This document shows, one piece after another, positions 34,320-42,827 of a stretch of 64,000 bases of DNA. Position numbers and translations under genes: made by a program. Every line of letters starts with the position of its first letter. Position 1 is the first letter of the stretch. The DNA comes from Palsa-504 sp963753225. GTDB taxonomy: Bacteria > Actinomycetota > Actinomycetes > Streptosporangiales > Streptosporangiaceae. The stretch is taken from the NCBI GenBank assembly GCA_963753225.1, contig CAVWBQ010000021.1, forward strand, positions 584,299-648,298, in the 5' to 3' direction. Under the pieces are notes generated by a model. The model was not told the origin of the DNA and ran no database searches. It saw nothing but the letters and a program-made list of their open reading frames with translations.

Positions 34320-34862
34320 GTGGCGGAGATCGGCACGGAACGGCTGATCATGCGCGGCTGGCGGGACTCCGATCTTGCGCCGTGGGCGGCGATGAACGCC
34401 GATCCGGAGGTCCGGCGGTACCTCGGCCCGTTGCTGACCTTCGAACAAGCCGAGGCCTGGGCTCTGAATTTCCAGGACGACCTGGATCGCCACGGCTTCG
34501 GCTTCTGGGCTCTGGAGATCCGTGCGTCCGGCGACTTCATCGGCTTCACGGGACTGGGCATCCTCGACGAGGACATGCCGTTTGCCGGTACCGAGCTCGG
34601 CTGGCGGCTGGCGCGGCCGGCCTGGGGCCATGGCTACGCCACCGAGGCCGCGCTGGCCGCGATGAACTACGGCTTCGCCACCATGGGGCTGCCGGAGATC
34701 GTCGCGGTCACCATGGCCGCGAACCTGCGCTCCCAGGCGGTGATGCGGCGGATCGGGATGACCACCGACCCAGCCGAGGACTTCGACGACCCGGACGTCG
34801 TCGAAGCCCCGCTGCGTCGGCATGTTGTGTACCGGAAACTACGGGAATCGGTCAGCCGGTGA
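34320..34862 (+). CDS. GNAT N-acetyltransferase (RimJ/RimL type)
   Basis: 180 residues from GTG 34320. TERLIMRGWRDSDLAPW and the acetyl-CoA site LGWRLARPAWGHGYATEA are standard for RimJ/RimL-like acetyltransferases. ANLRSQAVMRRIGM marks the alpha4 helix. It would acetylate an N-terminal or small-molecule amine. The 3' end overlaps the convergent amidase gene by 11 bases. Confidence 0.9.
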   Translation: MAEIGTERLIMRGWRDSDLAPWAAMNADPEVRRYLGPLLTFEQAEAWALNFQDDLDRHGFGFWALEIRASGDFIGFTGLGILDEDMPFAGTELGWRLARPAWGHGYATEAALAAMNYGFATMGLPEIVAVTMAANLRSQAVMRRIGMTTDPAEDFDDPDVVEAPLRRHVVYRKLRESVSR

Positions 34863-36258
34863 CCGGGTCGATGGGGGTGAGGGTTCCGAGCCGCTGCTCA
34901 ATCGCCCCGGCGACGGCCAGGCAGCGAAGCTCGGTGTACTTACCGCCCATGACCTGCACGCCGACCGGCAGGCCATCGGCCATCCCGGCGGGTACCACCG
35001 CGGCCGGGGTGCCCAGTAGGTTGGCCGGCAGAACCGGGCGCATCAGCTCCAGGGTCGCAATCGCGTTGTCGAGGCTGGCGATGTCGAAGTCCAGCGGGAA
35101 GGCGGGCTGGGTCCAGACCGGGCTGAGCAGCACGGGGTACTCCTGGTACCACAGGCTCCAGCGCCGGGCCAGCCCGTGCCGGGCGGTGTGCGCCATCGCC
35201 AGGCTGGCGACGTCCGATTCCGGCAGGTAATCGATTGCGTAGCCGAGGAACTGGCGGCCGGCCGCGCCCATGAGCTCGTCCAGAACCGGCTTCATGACCC
35301 GAAGGTCCGCGGTCAGGATCGTGCTCCACAGCTCAATCGCCTGCTCATAGTCGGGCGGTGCGGCCTCGGTGACCTTGAAGCCGTCGTCAGCGAGCGCGTC
35401 GGCGGCCCGGCGCACCGCCGCGGCCACCCCCGGGTGGGTGCTGCCGCCGGGCGGCTCAGGCAGCACGGCGACGGCAGGCCGTTCGCCGGGGGACAGGTCG
35501 GTGAAGACCGCGGGGACGCTAAGCGGGTCACGGGGATGCTGGCCGGCGATCACGGTGAAGCCGGCCCGGACGTCGGCGACCCGGCGGGCCAGGACCCCTT
35601 CGACCGCCATGAGCTGGAAGGAGATATTCCAGTCCTCCGGAGGGATCACGGTGGCGGTGGCCACCGCTCCGGTCGAGGGCTTGATCGAGGCGATGCCGCA
35701 GCAGTGCGCCGGGTTGCGCAGCGATCCGCCGAGGTCATTACCCAGGCCGAGCGGGCTCATCCCGGTGGCCAGGGCCGCGGCTTCGCCGCCGCTCGAGCCG
35801 CCCGGGGTGCGCTGCGGGTTCCACGGGTTGCGGGTCAGGCCGTGCAGCGCCGAGTCGGTATGGACGCGCAGGCCGAAGTCCGGCAGGTTGGTGCGGCCGA
35901 TGGGGATCGCGCCCGCCGCGCGCAGCCGTTCCACCTGCGGGGCGTCGACCGGGGCGACCGCCTCGGCCAGGGCCGGGATCGCCTGCGTGGTGGGGGTGCC
36001 CGCCAGGTCGATGTTCTCCTTGACCGTGAACGGGACGCCATGCAGCGCGCCGAGGCTGGCCCCGTCCGCCACCGCCCGGTCGGCCGCGTCGGCGGCCGCG
36101 AGGGCCTCGTCCGCCAGGAGGCGGACGATGGCATTGAGGTGAGGGTTGACCGCCTCGATGCGGTCCAGGTGTGCCTGGACGACCTCGCGGCTGCTGACCT
36201 GGTGATCGCGGATCAAGGCCGCGAGTTCGACAGCACCCTTACGCCACAGTTCGCTCAC
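34852..36258 (-). CDS. Amidase (amidase-signature family)
   Basis: 468 residues. The Ser-cisSer-Lys triad is present: Lys in PFTVKENIDLAG, cis-Ser in GGSSGGEAAALA, nucleophile Ser in GNDLGGSLRNPAHCCG. It hydrolyses amides to acids and ammonia. Length is standard. Residues FGLRVHTDSALHG and WPLR-like core also fit the family. The natural substrate is unknown. Confidence 0.94.
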   Translation of the reverse strand: MSELWRKGAVELAALIRDHQVSSREVVQAHLDRIEAVNPHLNAIVRLLADEALAAADAADRAVADGASLGALHGVPFTVKENIDLAGTPTTQAIPALAEAVAPVDAPQVERLRAAGAIPIGRTNLPDFGLRVHTDSALHGLTRNPWNPQRTPGGSSGGEAAALATGMSPLGLGNDLGGSLRNPAHCCGIASIKPSTGAVATATVIPPEDWNISFQLMAVEGVLARRVADVRAGFTVIAGQHPRDPLSVPAVFTDLSPGERPAVAVLPEPPGGSTHPGVAAAVRRAADALADDGFKVTEAAPPDYEQAIELWSTILTADLRVMKPVLDELMGAAGRQFLGYAIDYLPESDVASLAMAHTARHGLARRWSLWYQEYPVLLSPVWTQPAFPLDFDIASLDNAIATLELMRPVLPANLLGTPAAVVPAGMADGLPVGVQVMGGKYTELRCLAVAGAIEQRLGTLTPIDPVTG

Positions 36259-36403
36259 GCTGCCCCCTCCGGGTCAAGATCGAGGCAAACGTAAGCCATC
36301 GGGCATATCCGGGTAAAGAGGACGCGACCTGTATTTTCGGCAGGCGGCCGCCTGAGGAAGGCCGCACGATTGCCTTCAGACCCCTCGAACCAGGAGCGTG
36401 ATC

Positions 36404-37309
36404 GTGGACTACGCCGATGCGGTGGCTGCCTTCTTCGTGCCTCGCCAGGAGGACACCGCGCTACCCGTGGCCGTCGCCGAGGGCAGTCCCGCGCGCCGGC
36501 TGCGTGACGCCTGCGAACCGGTGGCCATGCACGCGGTGTGGAGCCGGACGACGAACGAGCGGCTGGCCCAGCTTGGCCTGGACTTCCTCACCAGCTACGT
36601 CGGTGGCCGGGGCGCCAGCCTCGGGGACCCGGCCGGAGCGGTCGTCGCGGCCGCCTTCGCCTGGTTCGAGCCCGGCCTGGTGACCACCTTGTGGGACGCC
36701 GCGCGGACCGCCGTGCCGCCTGACCGGCTGGCTCGGGCCCGCGATGAGTCGACTGTCGCCAGCCTGCGGCAGGTCCTAGCCGGCGAGGACCCGGGCGAGG
36801 TGGCGAGCCTGCTCGCCGACGCGGCGGCAGCCGCCGATGGGATGGGCCGCCCGCTGTTCAGCGGACGGCGCGCCGACGGCCGGCCGCGTGATGCCGTGCA
36901 CTGCCTGTGGTGGGCCTGCGGCCTGGTCCGCGAGCACCGCGGCGACAGTCACGTGGCCGCGGCGGCCGCGGCCGGCCTGAACGCGGTCGAGATGAACATC
37001 GCGACCGAGCTGTGGATCGGGATGCCGCTGCTGTCCTACACCGCTACCCGCGGCTGGGCACCAGAAGCAATGCAACGCGCGGTCGCGCGGCTCGAGGGCC
37101 TCGGCTGGGTACGCGACGGCGCTCTGACTGGCGAAGGGCTCGCCGGGCGGCTCGGCATCGAACAGCGCACCGACGCTCAGGAGCAGCGGATCGTCGCGGC
37201 GCTTGGCGATCGGCTCGAGGAGGTCTGCGGGCGGCTGAACCACTGGGGGCAGCTGTGCATCGAGGCCGGCGCGTTCCCTCCCGACATTCTCAAACGCGCC
37301 GCCGGCTGA
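36404..37309 (+). CDS. SCO6745-family protein
   Basis: 301 residues; GTG 36404 is preferred over GTG 36398 because AGGAG ends seven bases upstream. It is an all-helical actinobacterial family with the conserved AVWSRTTNERLAQLGLDFL, DAVHCLWWACGLVREHRGDSH and GMPLLSYTATRGW segments and a winged-helix-like C-terminus (RLEGLGWVRDGALTGEGLA). The family is often described as DNA-binding-like, but function is not established. Confidence 0.85.
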   Translation: MDYADAVAAFFVPRQEDTALPVAVAEGSPARRLRDACEPVAMHAVWSRTTNERLAQLGLDFLTSYVGGRGASLGDPAGAVVAAAFAWFEPGLVTTLWDAARTAVPPDRLARARDESTVASLRQVLAGEDPGEVASLLADAAAAADGMGRPLFSGRRADGRPRDAVHCLWWACGLVREHRGDSHVAAAAAAGLNAVEMNIATELWIGMPLLSYTATRGWAPEAMQRAVARLEGLGWVRDGALTGEGLAGRLGIEQRTDAQEQRIVAALGDRLEEVCGRLNHWGQLCIEAGAFPPDILKRAAG

Positions 37310-37327
37310 CGGCGGCGCCGATCAGCC
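37304..37327. terminator. Small convergent terminator
   Basis: GGCTGA (37304-37309) pairs with TCAGCC (37322-37327) around a GC-rich loop GGCGGCGCCG. It lies at the stop of the SCO6745-like gene and just before the convergent VOC-like gene ends. Confidence 0.4.
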
Positions 37328-37335
37328 AGGCGCCG

Positions 37336-37950
37336 TCACCGCAGGACCGCGCTGCCGTTCGGGCCGCTGAGACGGGCGACGAGCGCGCCCGCGGCCGCCG
37401 GCTTGATCTCGACGTCTGCGCCAAGGGCAGTGAGCAGTGACGCGAGCGACGGCGGGTCGGGGTGCTCGGCGTGGAAGGCCTCCAGCGTAAGCCCGCGCGG
37501 CGCTGACCTGGCGGGATGCTCGGTGTCGCCCCAGCTGATGAGGAACGGAGCCAGGCCTCCCGCCAGCCCGCCCGTCGTCATCCGCCACCGGAGCACCGTT
37601 CCGGTGGGTCCGGCCCGCAGGCCGTCGACCACGTCGCCAGGGTCGTAGCCCTGGCTGCGGGCCGCGGCGACAGCCTCGTCGATGTCGTCGCAGGCAACGG
37701 CCCACCTTGCCAGCCTGCCGTGGCTCACGCCGTCGATCCCGAAGGGACGGGGAGCGGCTGGCATCTGCTGTTCGGGGTCGGGCGCGATGATCTCCAGATA
37801 CGTCTGGGGGCCGAGCGCGAGCAGCGCGTTGTGGGTGCCCAGCCCGATGTGCTTGCCCCCGGACTGGGCCCGGACGCCGAAGCGTTCCGCTACGTCGGCG
37901 ACCGCGGCCTGGAGGTCGGGAACGGCGTAGACCAGGTGGTCAATCAGCAC
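37336..37950 (-). CDS. Glyoxalase-like (VOC superfamily) protein
   Basis: 204 residues. It begins IDHLVYAVPDLQAAVADVAE and has GTHNALLALGPQTYLEII and ISWGDTEHPARSAPRGLTL, the pattern of the Glyoxalase_3-like family, which has one metal-binding His near the start and Glu in the YLEI strand. The role is probably a dioxygenase or isomerase-like reaction on a small molecule. It is convergent to the SCO6745-like gene. Confidence 0.85.
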   Translation of the reverse strand: MLIDHLVYAVPDLQAAVADVAERFGVRAQSGGKHIGLGTHNALLALGPQTYLEIIAPDPEQQMPAAPRPFGIDGVSHGRLARWAVACDDIDEAVAAARSQGYDPGDVVDGLRAGPTGTVLRWRMTTGGLAGGLAPFLISWGDTEHPARSAPRGLTLEAFHAEHPDPPSLASLLTALGADVEIKPAAAGALVARLSGPNGSAVLR

Positions 37951-38022
37951 GTGATCCTCAATATCACGCCGGCCACCAGCAGCGCATCACCGCACCTCAC
38001 GCCGTCGTGCTACGCGGCCAGG

Positions 38023-38232
38023 TCAGATACCGGCTATGAGCAGGCGGGCCGGGGCCTCATCGGAGGGGGCGACCAGCACGCGAACACCCTGCAGTTGCAG
38101 TTGCGGTTCTTCTCCTCCGGCATCGTCCGCCGACACGGCTGCCCTCAAGCCGTTGTTGCGCAGCATGCCGACGATCAGTTCCGCCTCGGCGCGGCTGGTC
38201 ACCACAGCCACGGGTACGGTCGCGCCGTCCAT
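38023..38232 (-). CDS. DUF2007-type putative signal-transducing protein
   Basis: 69 residues: VPVAVVTSRAEAELIVGMLRNNGL, then VRVLVAPSDEAPARLLIAG. This is the short alpha/beta domain of the DUF2007 family, which resembles PII-like folds. There is no known function. The gene sits 21 bases downstream of the membrane protein gene at 38254 and may be cotranscribed. Confidence 0.75.
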   Translation of the reverse strand: MDGATVPVAVVTSRAEAELIVGMLRNNGLRAAVSADDAGGEEPQLQLQGVRVLVAPSDEAPARLLIAGI

Positions 38233-38253
38233 GTCCTCAACTCCCCTGGTCGT

Positions 38254-38832
38254 TTACCGCTCGCCAGAACCCGCGGGACCTGCGCGGCCTCTGATGAGCA
38301 GGGTAGCCACGCCGAAGGCGAGCAGGCATAGCCCGGCCCCGGCGCCGGTAACCGTCGACGGGGCCGTGCCCGATGCCAGCCCTACCGCCAGGGCCGCCGC
38401 GGCCACGGCGATAAGCAGCACTCCGAGCAACCGCAGCGACCGATTTGCCAGTGTCGAGGCGAGCGGGAAGAAGTGCACCCCGACGCCGGCGCAGATCCAC
38501 GCCGGGATCCACCGGTCCTGCCCGGCCGCGCCCAGGACGGCCGCGCCCACCCCGAGCAGGCCGAACTCCAGGCCGACGATTATGCTGTACCGGCGCCGGA
38601 CCGCCCGGTCGGACATGACCCGCAACGGCCCGGCCGAACGCATGGTCAGCACGACTCCCGCCATCGTGAGCAGCACGGCAAGGCCATCGCCCGCGGCCAG
38701 CGGGACGACCAGCCATGACGGCGGGGCCGCCTGTCCCCAGCCGAACCATACGAACGCGAAGAACCCCTCCACGGCCACGGTGACCCCGCGGTCACGCCCG
38801 GCCGGGAAGAAGCTCGTGAGGTGGTCCATCAA
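38254..38832 (-). CDS. Membrane protein, unknown function
   Basis: 192 residues with five or six helices, for example WLVVPLAAGDGLAVLLTMAGVVL and LLGVLLIAVAAAALAVGLASG. The N-terminal SFFPAGRDRGVTVAVEGFFA region contains several aromatic residues. No recognised motif. The upstream ATG pair (38832/38829) leaves the start uncertain by one codon. Probably in an operon with the DUF2007 gene. Confidence 0.65.
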   Translation of the reverse strand: MMDHLTSFFPAGRDRGVTVAVEGFFAFVWFGWGQAAPPSWLVVPLAAGDGLAVLLTMAGVVLTMRSAGPLRVMSDRAVRRRYSIIVGLEFGLLGVGAAVLGAAGQDRWIPAWICAGVGVHFFPLASTLANRSLRLLGVLLIAVAAAALAVGLASGTAPSTVTGAGAGLCLLAFGVATLLIRGRAGPAGSGER

Positions 38833-39193
38833 GCCCGCGCTCCCGCTACTCGGTCATGGCGTTCACGATAACGACCCGGCCGCCGCACGGCGCGCCGCCC
38901 GTTGCGCCTAACGGGCGGCGAATCCGGTCCCGCCCGGCGATCACGCGCTAAATCTGGCCGAATCTATTATGTATTAGGCCGCAATGACGCTGATATAAAC
39001 CGGAATTTGATGAAGTATTCGGGTCCGCGCCGAGCTGGGGCTATGGTGTCTCATTCTAGATAACCTCTCCCTCTTGACCGGGAATGCAGCGCGGAGGTCG
39101 AATAGGGAAACAAGATCATATCATCATTACTCGACTAATTCCTTGACTTGCACCTGGGGTGGGGCAAGGACGTGCACCTGGGGGGGTGGCGAG
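38833..39193. other. Divergent intergenic region with a short GC-rich duplication
   Basis: Holds the promoters of the membrane-protein gene (minus) and the kinase gene (plus). The segment 38960-39040 is AT-richer than its surroundings. TGCACCTGGGG occurs twice (about 39149 and 39173), shortly before the kinase TTG start, so this leader is locally repetitive. Confidence 0.4.
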
Positions 39194-40849
39194 TTGGATG
39201 AGCTGCAGTCTGGGGATCCGGGACGGATTGGACCATACTGGCTCGAAGGGCGGCTGGGCTCGGGCGGCATGGGCCGCGTGTATCTGGGCCGGTCGCCGGG
39301 AGGTCGCCAGGTAGCGATCAAGGTAATCCGGCCGGAACTGGCTGAGGACGCCGATTTCCGGGCCCGCTTTGCCCGGGAGGTATCCGCCGCCCGGAAGGTC
39401 AGCGGCATATTCACGGCGTCGGTCGTGGATGCTGATCTCGACGGGCCGATGCCCTGGCTGGCGACGTCCTTTATCGCCGGGCCGTCGCTCGCGGATGCGG
39501 TGGCGACTCGCGGGCCGATGCCTGAGTCCATGGTGCTGAGGCTGGCCGCGGGGCTGGCCGAGGGACTGAACGCGATACACGCCGCCGGCGTGGTACACCG
39601 TGACCTGAAGCCGCCGAATGTGCTCCTGGCCGACGACGGGCCACGGCTGATCGATTTCGGGATTTCCCGGTCCATGGAGACGAGCGCGCTGACTCAGACC
39701 GGCACGGTGGTCGGCTCGCCTGGGTTCATGTCGCCGGAACAGACCCAGGGCCACGAGGTCGGACCGCCCAGCGACATTTTCAGCCTCGGCGCCGTCCTCA
39801 CCTTCGCCGCCACAGGCGAGGGGCCATTCGGGCAGGGGTCCACGGTGGCGCTGCTGTACCGGGTGGTCACCAGCCAGCCCAACACCGCCGGGCTGCCGGG
39901 CGGACTGCGGCTCCTGGCCGAGCACTGCCTGGTCAAGGATCCGCGCCTGCGGCCGACAGCGGCCCAGTTGCTGGCCGGGCTGAGTGAGCCCCCGCCCGTC
40001 GCCTACCCGCCGCCGATGCCGGCGCATCCCGCCACGGAACTGGCCGCGGGACCGGTCGTGCCGCAGGGCGACGCGCCGACGCACACGCAGCGTCACTGGA
40101 ACCGGCCGTCAGCGGAGCCGGAGTCACGTTTCGACCGGCCGGTGGCACCACCCGTGCCGCCTTGGGACAGCCGGGCGGCAGCACCCGTGCGTCGAAAGCC
40201 AGCCCGCCGCGGCTGGCTGATCGTCGTGGCTGCGGCCGCCATTCTGGCCTCCGTCGGGGCCGGCGTCTTCGTGGCCGGGAAGATCGGGCCCGGGCACGGC
40301 GGTGTACCGACCGCCTCGGGCGGCCCCGGTCCGGCCAGTTCCACGCCGCCGGTCACGTCGCCCCCGGCCAATTCCGCTACGGTGACCCAGCCCGGCGCGG
40401 CCGCCATGGCGACCCTCGGCTCCGACCTGGCCCGGAGCGCCTCCGTGCGGTCGACCATCCAATCCGCGATCAATGGTGTACAGCGGTGCTCGGAAAGCCC
40501 GCCGGGCGGAGAAGCCACGCTGCAGCAGGCCATCGACACCCGCCAGGACATCCTGAACGGCCTTCCCGCGCTTTCGGTGTCCGGGCTGCCGAACGGAACC
40601 CAGCTGGTCAGTACGCTTACCACTACGATGCAGGACTCCATCGCCGCCGATAAGGACTACCAGGGCTGGATGAGGGACTTCGCCAACTCGGGGAGCCCGT
40701 GCGGATCGGACCCCAGCCAGGATTCGAACTACGCAGCCGCCGTGAACGTCTCCAACGCGGCGACCACCGCCAAGAATGCCTTCGTGGCCATCTGGGACCC
40801 CATGGCGCCCCGCTACGGCCAGCAGGTCTTTTCGAGTACGGAGTTCTGA
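39194..40849 (+). CDS. PknB-type Ser/Thr protein kinase with one membrane span
   Basis: About 551 residues if the TTG at 39194 (behind GGGGGTGG) is used; the open frame reaches an ATG at 39074 with low-complexity CTWGG repeats that look non-coding. The kinase domain is complete: GSGGMGRVYLG, VAIKVI, HRDLKPPNVLL, DFGISRSM, SPEQTQG. A proline-rich linker precedes the membrane helix GWLIVVAAAAILASVGAGVF. The extracytoplasmic C-terminal domain has a conserved-looking Cys pair (RCSESP, GSPCGS). No PASTA repeats are present, so the ligand domain is different from PknB. It overlaps the amidase gene by one base. Confidence 0.88.
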   Translation: MDELQSGDPGRIGPYWLEGRLGSGGMGRVYLGRSPGGRQVAIKVIRPELAEDADFRARFAREVSAARKVSGIFTASVVDADLDGPMPWLATSFIAGPSLADAVATRGPMPESMVLRLAAGLAEGLNAIHAAGVVHRDLKPPNVLLADDGPRLIDFGISRSMETSALTQTGTVVGSPGFMSPEQTQGHEVGPPSDIFSLGAVLTFAATGEGPFGQGSTVALLYRVVTSQPNTAGLPGGLRLLAEHCLVKDPRLRPTAAQLLAGLSEPPPVAYPPPMPAHPATELAAGPVVPQGDAPTHTQRHWNRPSAEPESRFDRPVAPPVPPWDSRAAAPVRRKPARRGWLIVVAAAAILASVGAGVFVAGKIGPGHGGVPTASGGPGPASSTPPVTSPPANSATVTQPGAAAMATLGSDLARSASVRSTIQSAINGVQRCSESPPGGEATLQQAIDTRQDILNGLPALSVSGLPNGTQLVSTLTTTMQDSIAADKDYQGWMRDFANSGSPCGSDPSQDSNYAAAVNVSNAATTAKNAFVAIWDPMAPRYGQQVFSSTEF

Positions 40850-41673
40850 TGCGCCGGATCGCGTGGGCCCTGCCCGCCGCGGCCGCGCTTGTCTGCGGCT
40901 GCAGCGCCGGGCCGGCACCGCAGGCCACGGGCCAGTCACAGGCCACCGCCCCGGCTTCGCACCGCAGCCACCCGCCGGAGCCGGTGCCGGGTAACAACAG
41001 CACCGGGATTCTCCGGGGCAAGGTTGTCGCCGTGGACCCGGGCCACAACGGCGGGAACTTCACCGCTGCCTCGGTCATCGGCAAGCCGATCTGGAACGGC
41101 CGGGAAACCGAAACCTGCGACACCACCGGTGCACAGACCGACGGCGGCTACACCGAGGCCCAGTTCAACTGGAACGTCGCCCTGTACCTCACCGCCGACC
41201 TGCGTGCGGAAGGAGCGACGGTCGCGCTCACCCGCACCAGCAATACGGGGGTGGGACCGTGCGTCACCCAGCGCGCCGCGATAGGCAACGAAGTCCACGC
41301 CAACGCGGCCATCTCCATCCACGCTGACGGAGGGCCGCCCGGCGGGCGAGGGTTCGCCATCCTGGAACCGGTCGCCGACGGGCCCAACGACGCCATCATC
41401 GGCCCCTCGGTTATCCTCGGCGCCGACCTGCGGGCCGCGTTCGCCAGCGGGACCGGAGAGCCCTTGAGCAGCTACGACGGAACCGACGGTATCCAGCCTC
41501 GCGACGACCTGGCTGGCATCAACCTCTCCGCCGTTCCCAAGGTGTTCATCGAATGCGCCAACATGCGCAACGCCGCCGACGCCGCGCTGGTCACCTCTCC
41601 GCGGTGGCAGGCCACGGCCGCCCGCGCGATCGCCGCCGGGCTGACCGCCTTCCTCACCGGGGCCGGGTCATGA
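40849..41673 (+). CDS. N-acetylmuramoyl-L-alanine amidase (Amidase_3), lipoprotein
   Basis: 274 residues from ATG 40849; the TGATG overlap couples it to the kinase gene. The leader ends with LVCGC, a lipobox. A flexible Pro/Ser segment is followed by the zinc amidase: His in VVAVDPGHNGG, Glu in YTEAQFNWNVAL, His in AISIHADGG, catalytic Glu in FIECANM. It cleaves the lactyl-amide bond of peptidoglycan stem peptides. The overlap with a surface kinase suggests growth-linked control of cell-wall turnover. Confidence 0.93.
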   Translation: MRRIAWALPAAAALVCGCSAGPAPQATGQSQATAPASHRSHPPEPVPGNNSTGILRGKVVAVDPGHNGGNFTAASVIGKPIWNGRETETCDTTGAQTDGGYTEAQFNWNVALYLTADLRAEGATVALTRTSNTGVGPCVTQRAAIGNEVHANAAISIHADGGPPGGRGFAILEPVADGPNDAIIGPSVILGADLRAAFASGTGEPLSSYDGTDGIQPRDDLAGINLSAVPKVFIECANMRNAADAALVTSPRWQATAARAIAAGLTAFLTGAGS

Positions 41674-41754
41674 TCCGAGGTACGCGAGCGCGGCGAGGAC
41701 CCGCCGGTGGTCAGAGTCGGACGGCGGCATCCCGGCTTGCCCGTAGACCGGCGG

Positions 41755-42402
41755 TCATATCCCGGCCGGGCGTAGCGCGCGCTGCACGTAGGACTCCGCC
41801 TGCGGCTGCCAGGCTTCCCATAGCACGGTGAGCCGCCCGACCGGGTCGTCGTGCCAGTCGACCCGCAGGTCGGTGACCGGCCACGGCACCGATCCGGCGA
41901 TGATCATTCCGGCCGAACGGACCGGGGAAATCTCGCCCCCCGCGGCCAGGCCCGCGCGCAAGGCGGCGATCAGCCGGTCGCCTAGGCTGGCGCCGGCCGC
42001 GTCGCCGAAGGCGGCCAGCATCGCCGCGGGCACGCCCCGGTCGGCAAGCAGGTTGCCCGCGGCGGCGGCGCCTGCGCCGCGGACGTCGGCCGCCTCGCCC
42101 AGCGCCAGCTCGCCGGAGTAGCAGGCAGAACCGCCCGCAGCATCCACCACCGCCAGCTGCCGGTACGCGATGTCCTCGGTGCGGGCGGTCAGGGCCGCGA
42201 GCGCGTCGCCGGCGGCCAGGCCCCCGGCCATCGCCTCGAGCAGCGTCTCGCGCAGCCGCGGGTCGGTCGTGCTCTGGCTGCACACCGCGCCCGCCCCGGC
42301 CCGGGCCGCCGCGCACCGCGCCGCCACCGCCATGCTGGCCGAGGCGATGGCGGCGCCCACCGCACCGGTGCGGTCGCAGCGGCCCACCAGCGAGAACGTC
42401 AT
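41755..42402 (-). CDS. DUF1028 family protein (Ntn-hydrolase-like)
   Basis: 215 residues: TFSLVGRCDRTGAVGAAIAS at the start, GAVCSQSTTDPRLRETLLEAMAGG, AYRQLAVVDAAGGSACYSG. DUF1028 proteins have a beta-hydroxylase/proteasome-like fold but no proven reaction. ATG 42402 overlaps the RidA stop by four bases, making it the last gene of the catabolic operon. Confidence 0.88.
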   Translation of the reverse strand: MTFSLVGRCDRTGAVGAAIASASMAVAARCAAARAGAGAVCSQSTTDPRLRETLLEAMAGGLAAGDALAALTARTEDIAYRQLAVVDAAGGSACYSGELALGEAADVRGAGAAAAGNLLADRGVPAAMLAAFGDAAGASLGDRLIAALRAGLAAGGEISPVRSAGMIIAGSVPWPVTDLRVDWHDDPVGRLTVLWEAWQPQAESYVQRALRPAGI

Positions 42403-42827
42403 GGCCTGACCGCCACCACGGTGACCTCGACTAGCCATTCGGGCCGGGCGAGCGCGGACACGACCAGGCCGGTGAACACCGGGTAGACGCCTGCCAGGCG
42501 CCGTCCGAGCACCCGGTACACCGGCTCGCGGTGGCGGATGTCGGTGAGGTAGACGGTGCACGACACCACGTGCTCGACGGACGCGCCAGCCTCGGCGAGC
42601 AGCGTCTCGACGTTCGTCATCACCTGCTCGGCCTGGGCGGCGGGGTTGCCGGTGTGCGCGCTCTCGCCGGTGTCGAGGTCCTGCGGCACCTGACCGCGAA
42701 GGTAGATGGTGTTGCCGGCCACCACCGCCTGGCACAGGTCGTTGTCCAGGAACTGCTCCGGATAGCTCTCGGCGGTGTTGAACGGCCGGATCCGCAGGTG
42801 ACCGCCGACGATGATGGGTTCCCTCAT
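42399..42827 (-). CDS. RidA/YjgF-family deaminase
   Basis: 142 residues from ATG 42827, overlapping both the HpaB-type gene stop (ATGA) and the DUF1028 start. NTIYLRGQVPQDLDTGES and VTVYLTDIRHREPVYRVLG, then VSALARPEWLVEVTVVAV are the RidA core, with the substrate-binding Arg in SALARPE. RidA proteins hydrolyse reactive enamines or imines, and pathway-specific members act in ring-cleavage routes such as RutC or 2-aminomuconate deaminase. Confidence 0.92.
   Translation of the reverse strand: MREPIIVGGHLRIRPFNTAESYPEQFLDNDLCQAVVAGNTIYLRGQVPQDLDTGESAHTGNPAAQAEQVMTNVETLLAEAGASVEHVVSCTVYLTDIRHREPVYRVLGRRLAGVYPVFTGLVVSALARPEWLVEVTVVAVRP

Noticed and set aside
39074..39193. Upstream extension of the PknB-like kinase to ATG 39074
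   Set aside because: The extra residues (CTWGG repeats) derive from a short GC-rich duplication, lack a ribosome binding site and are not kinase-like. The TTG at 39194 behind GGGGGTGG is more plausible.
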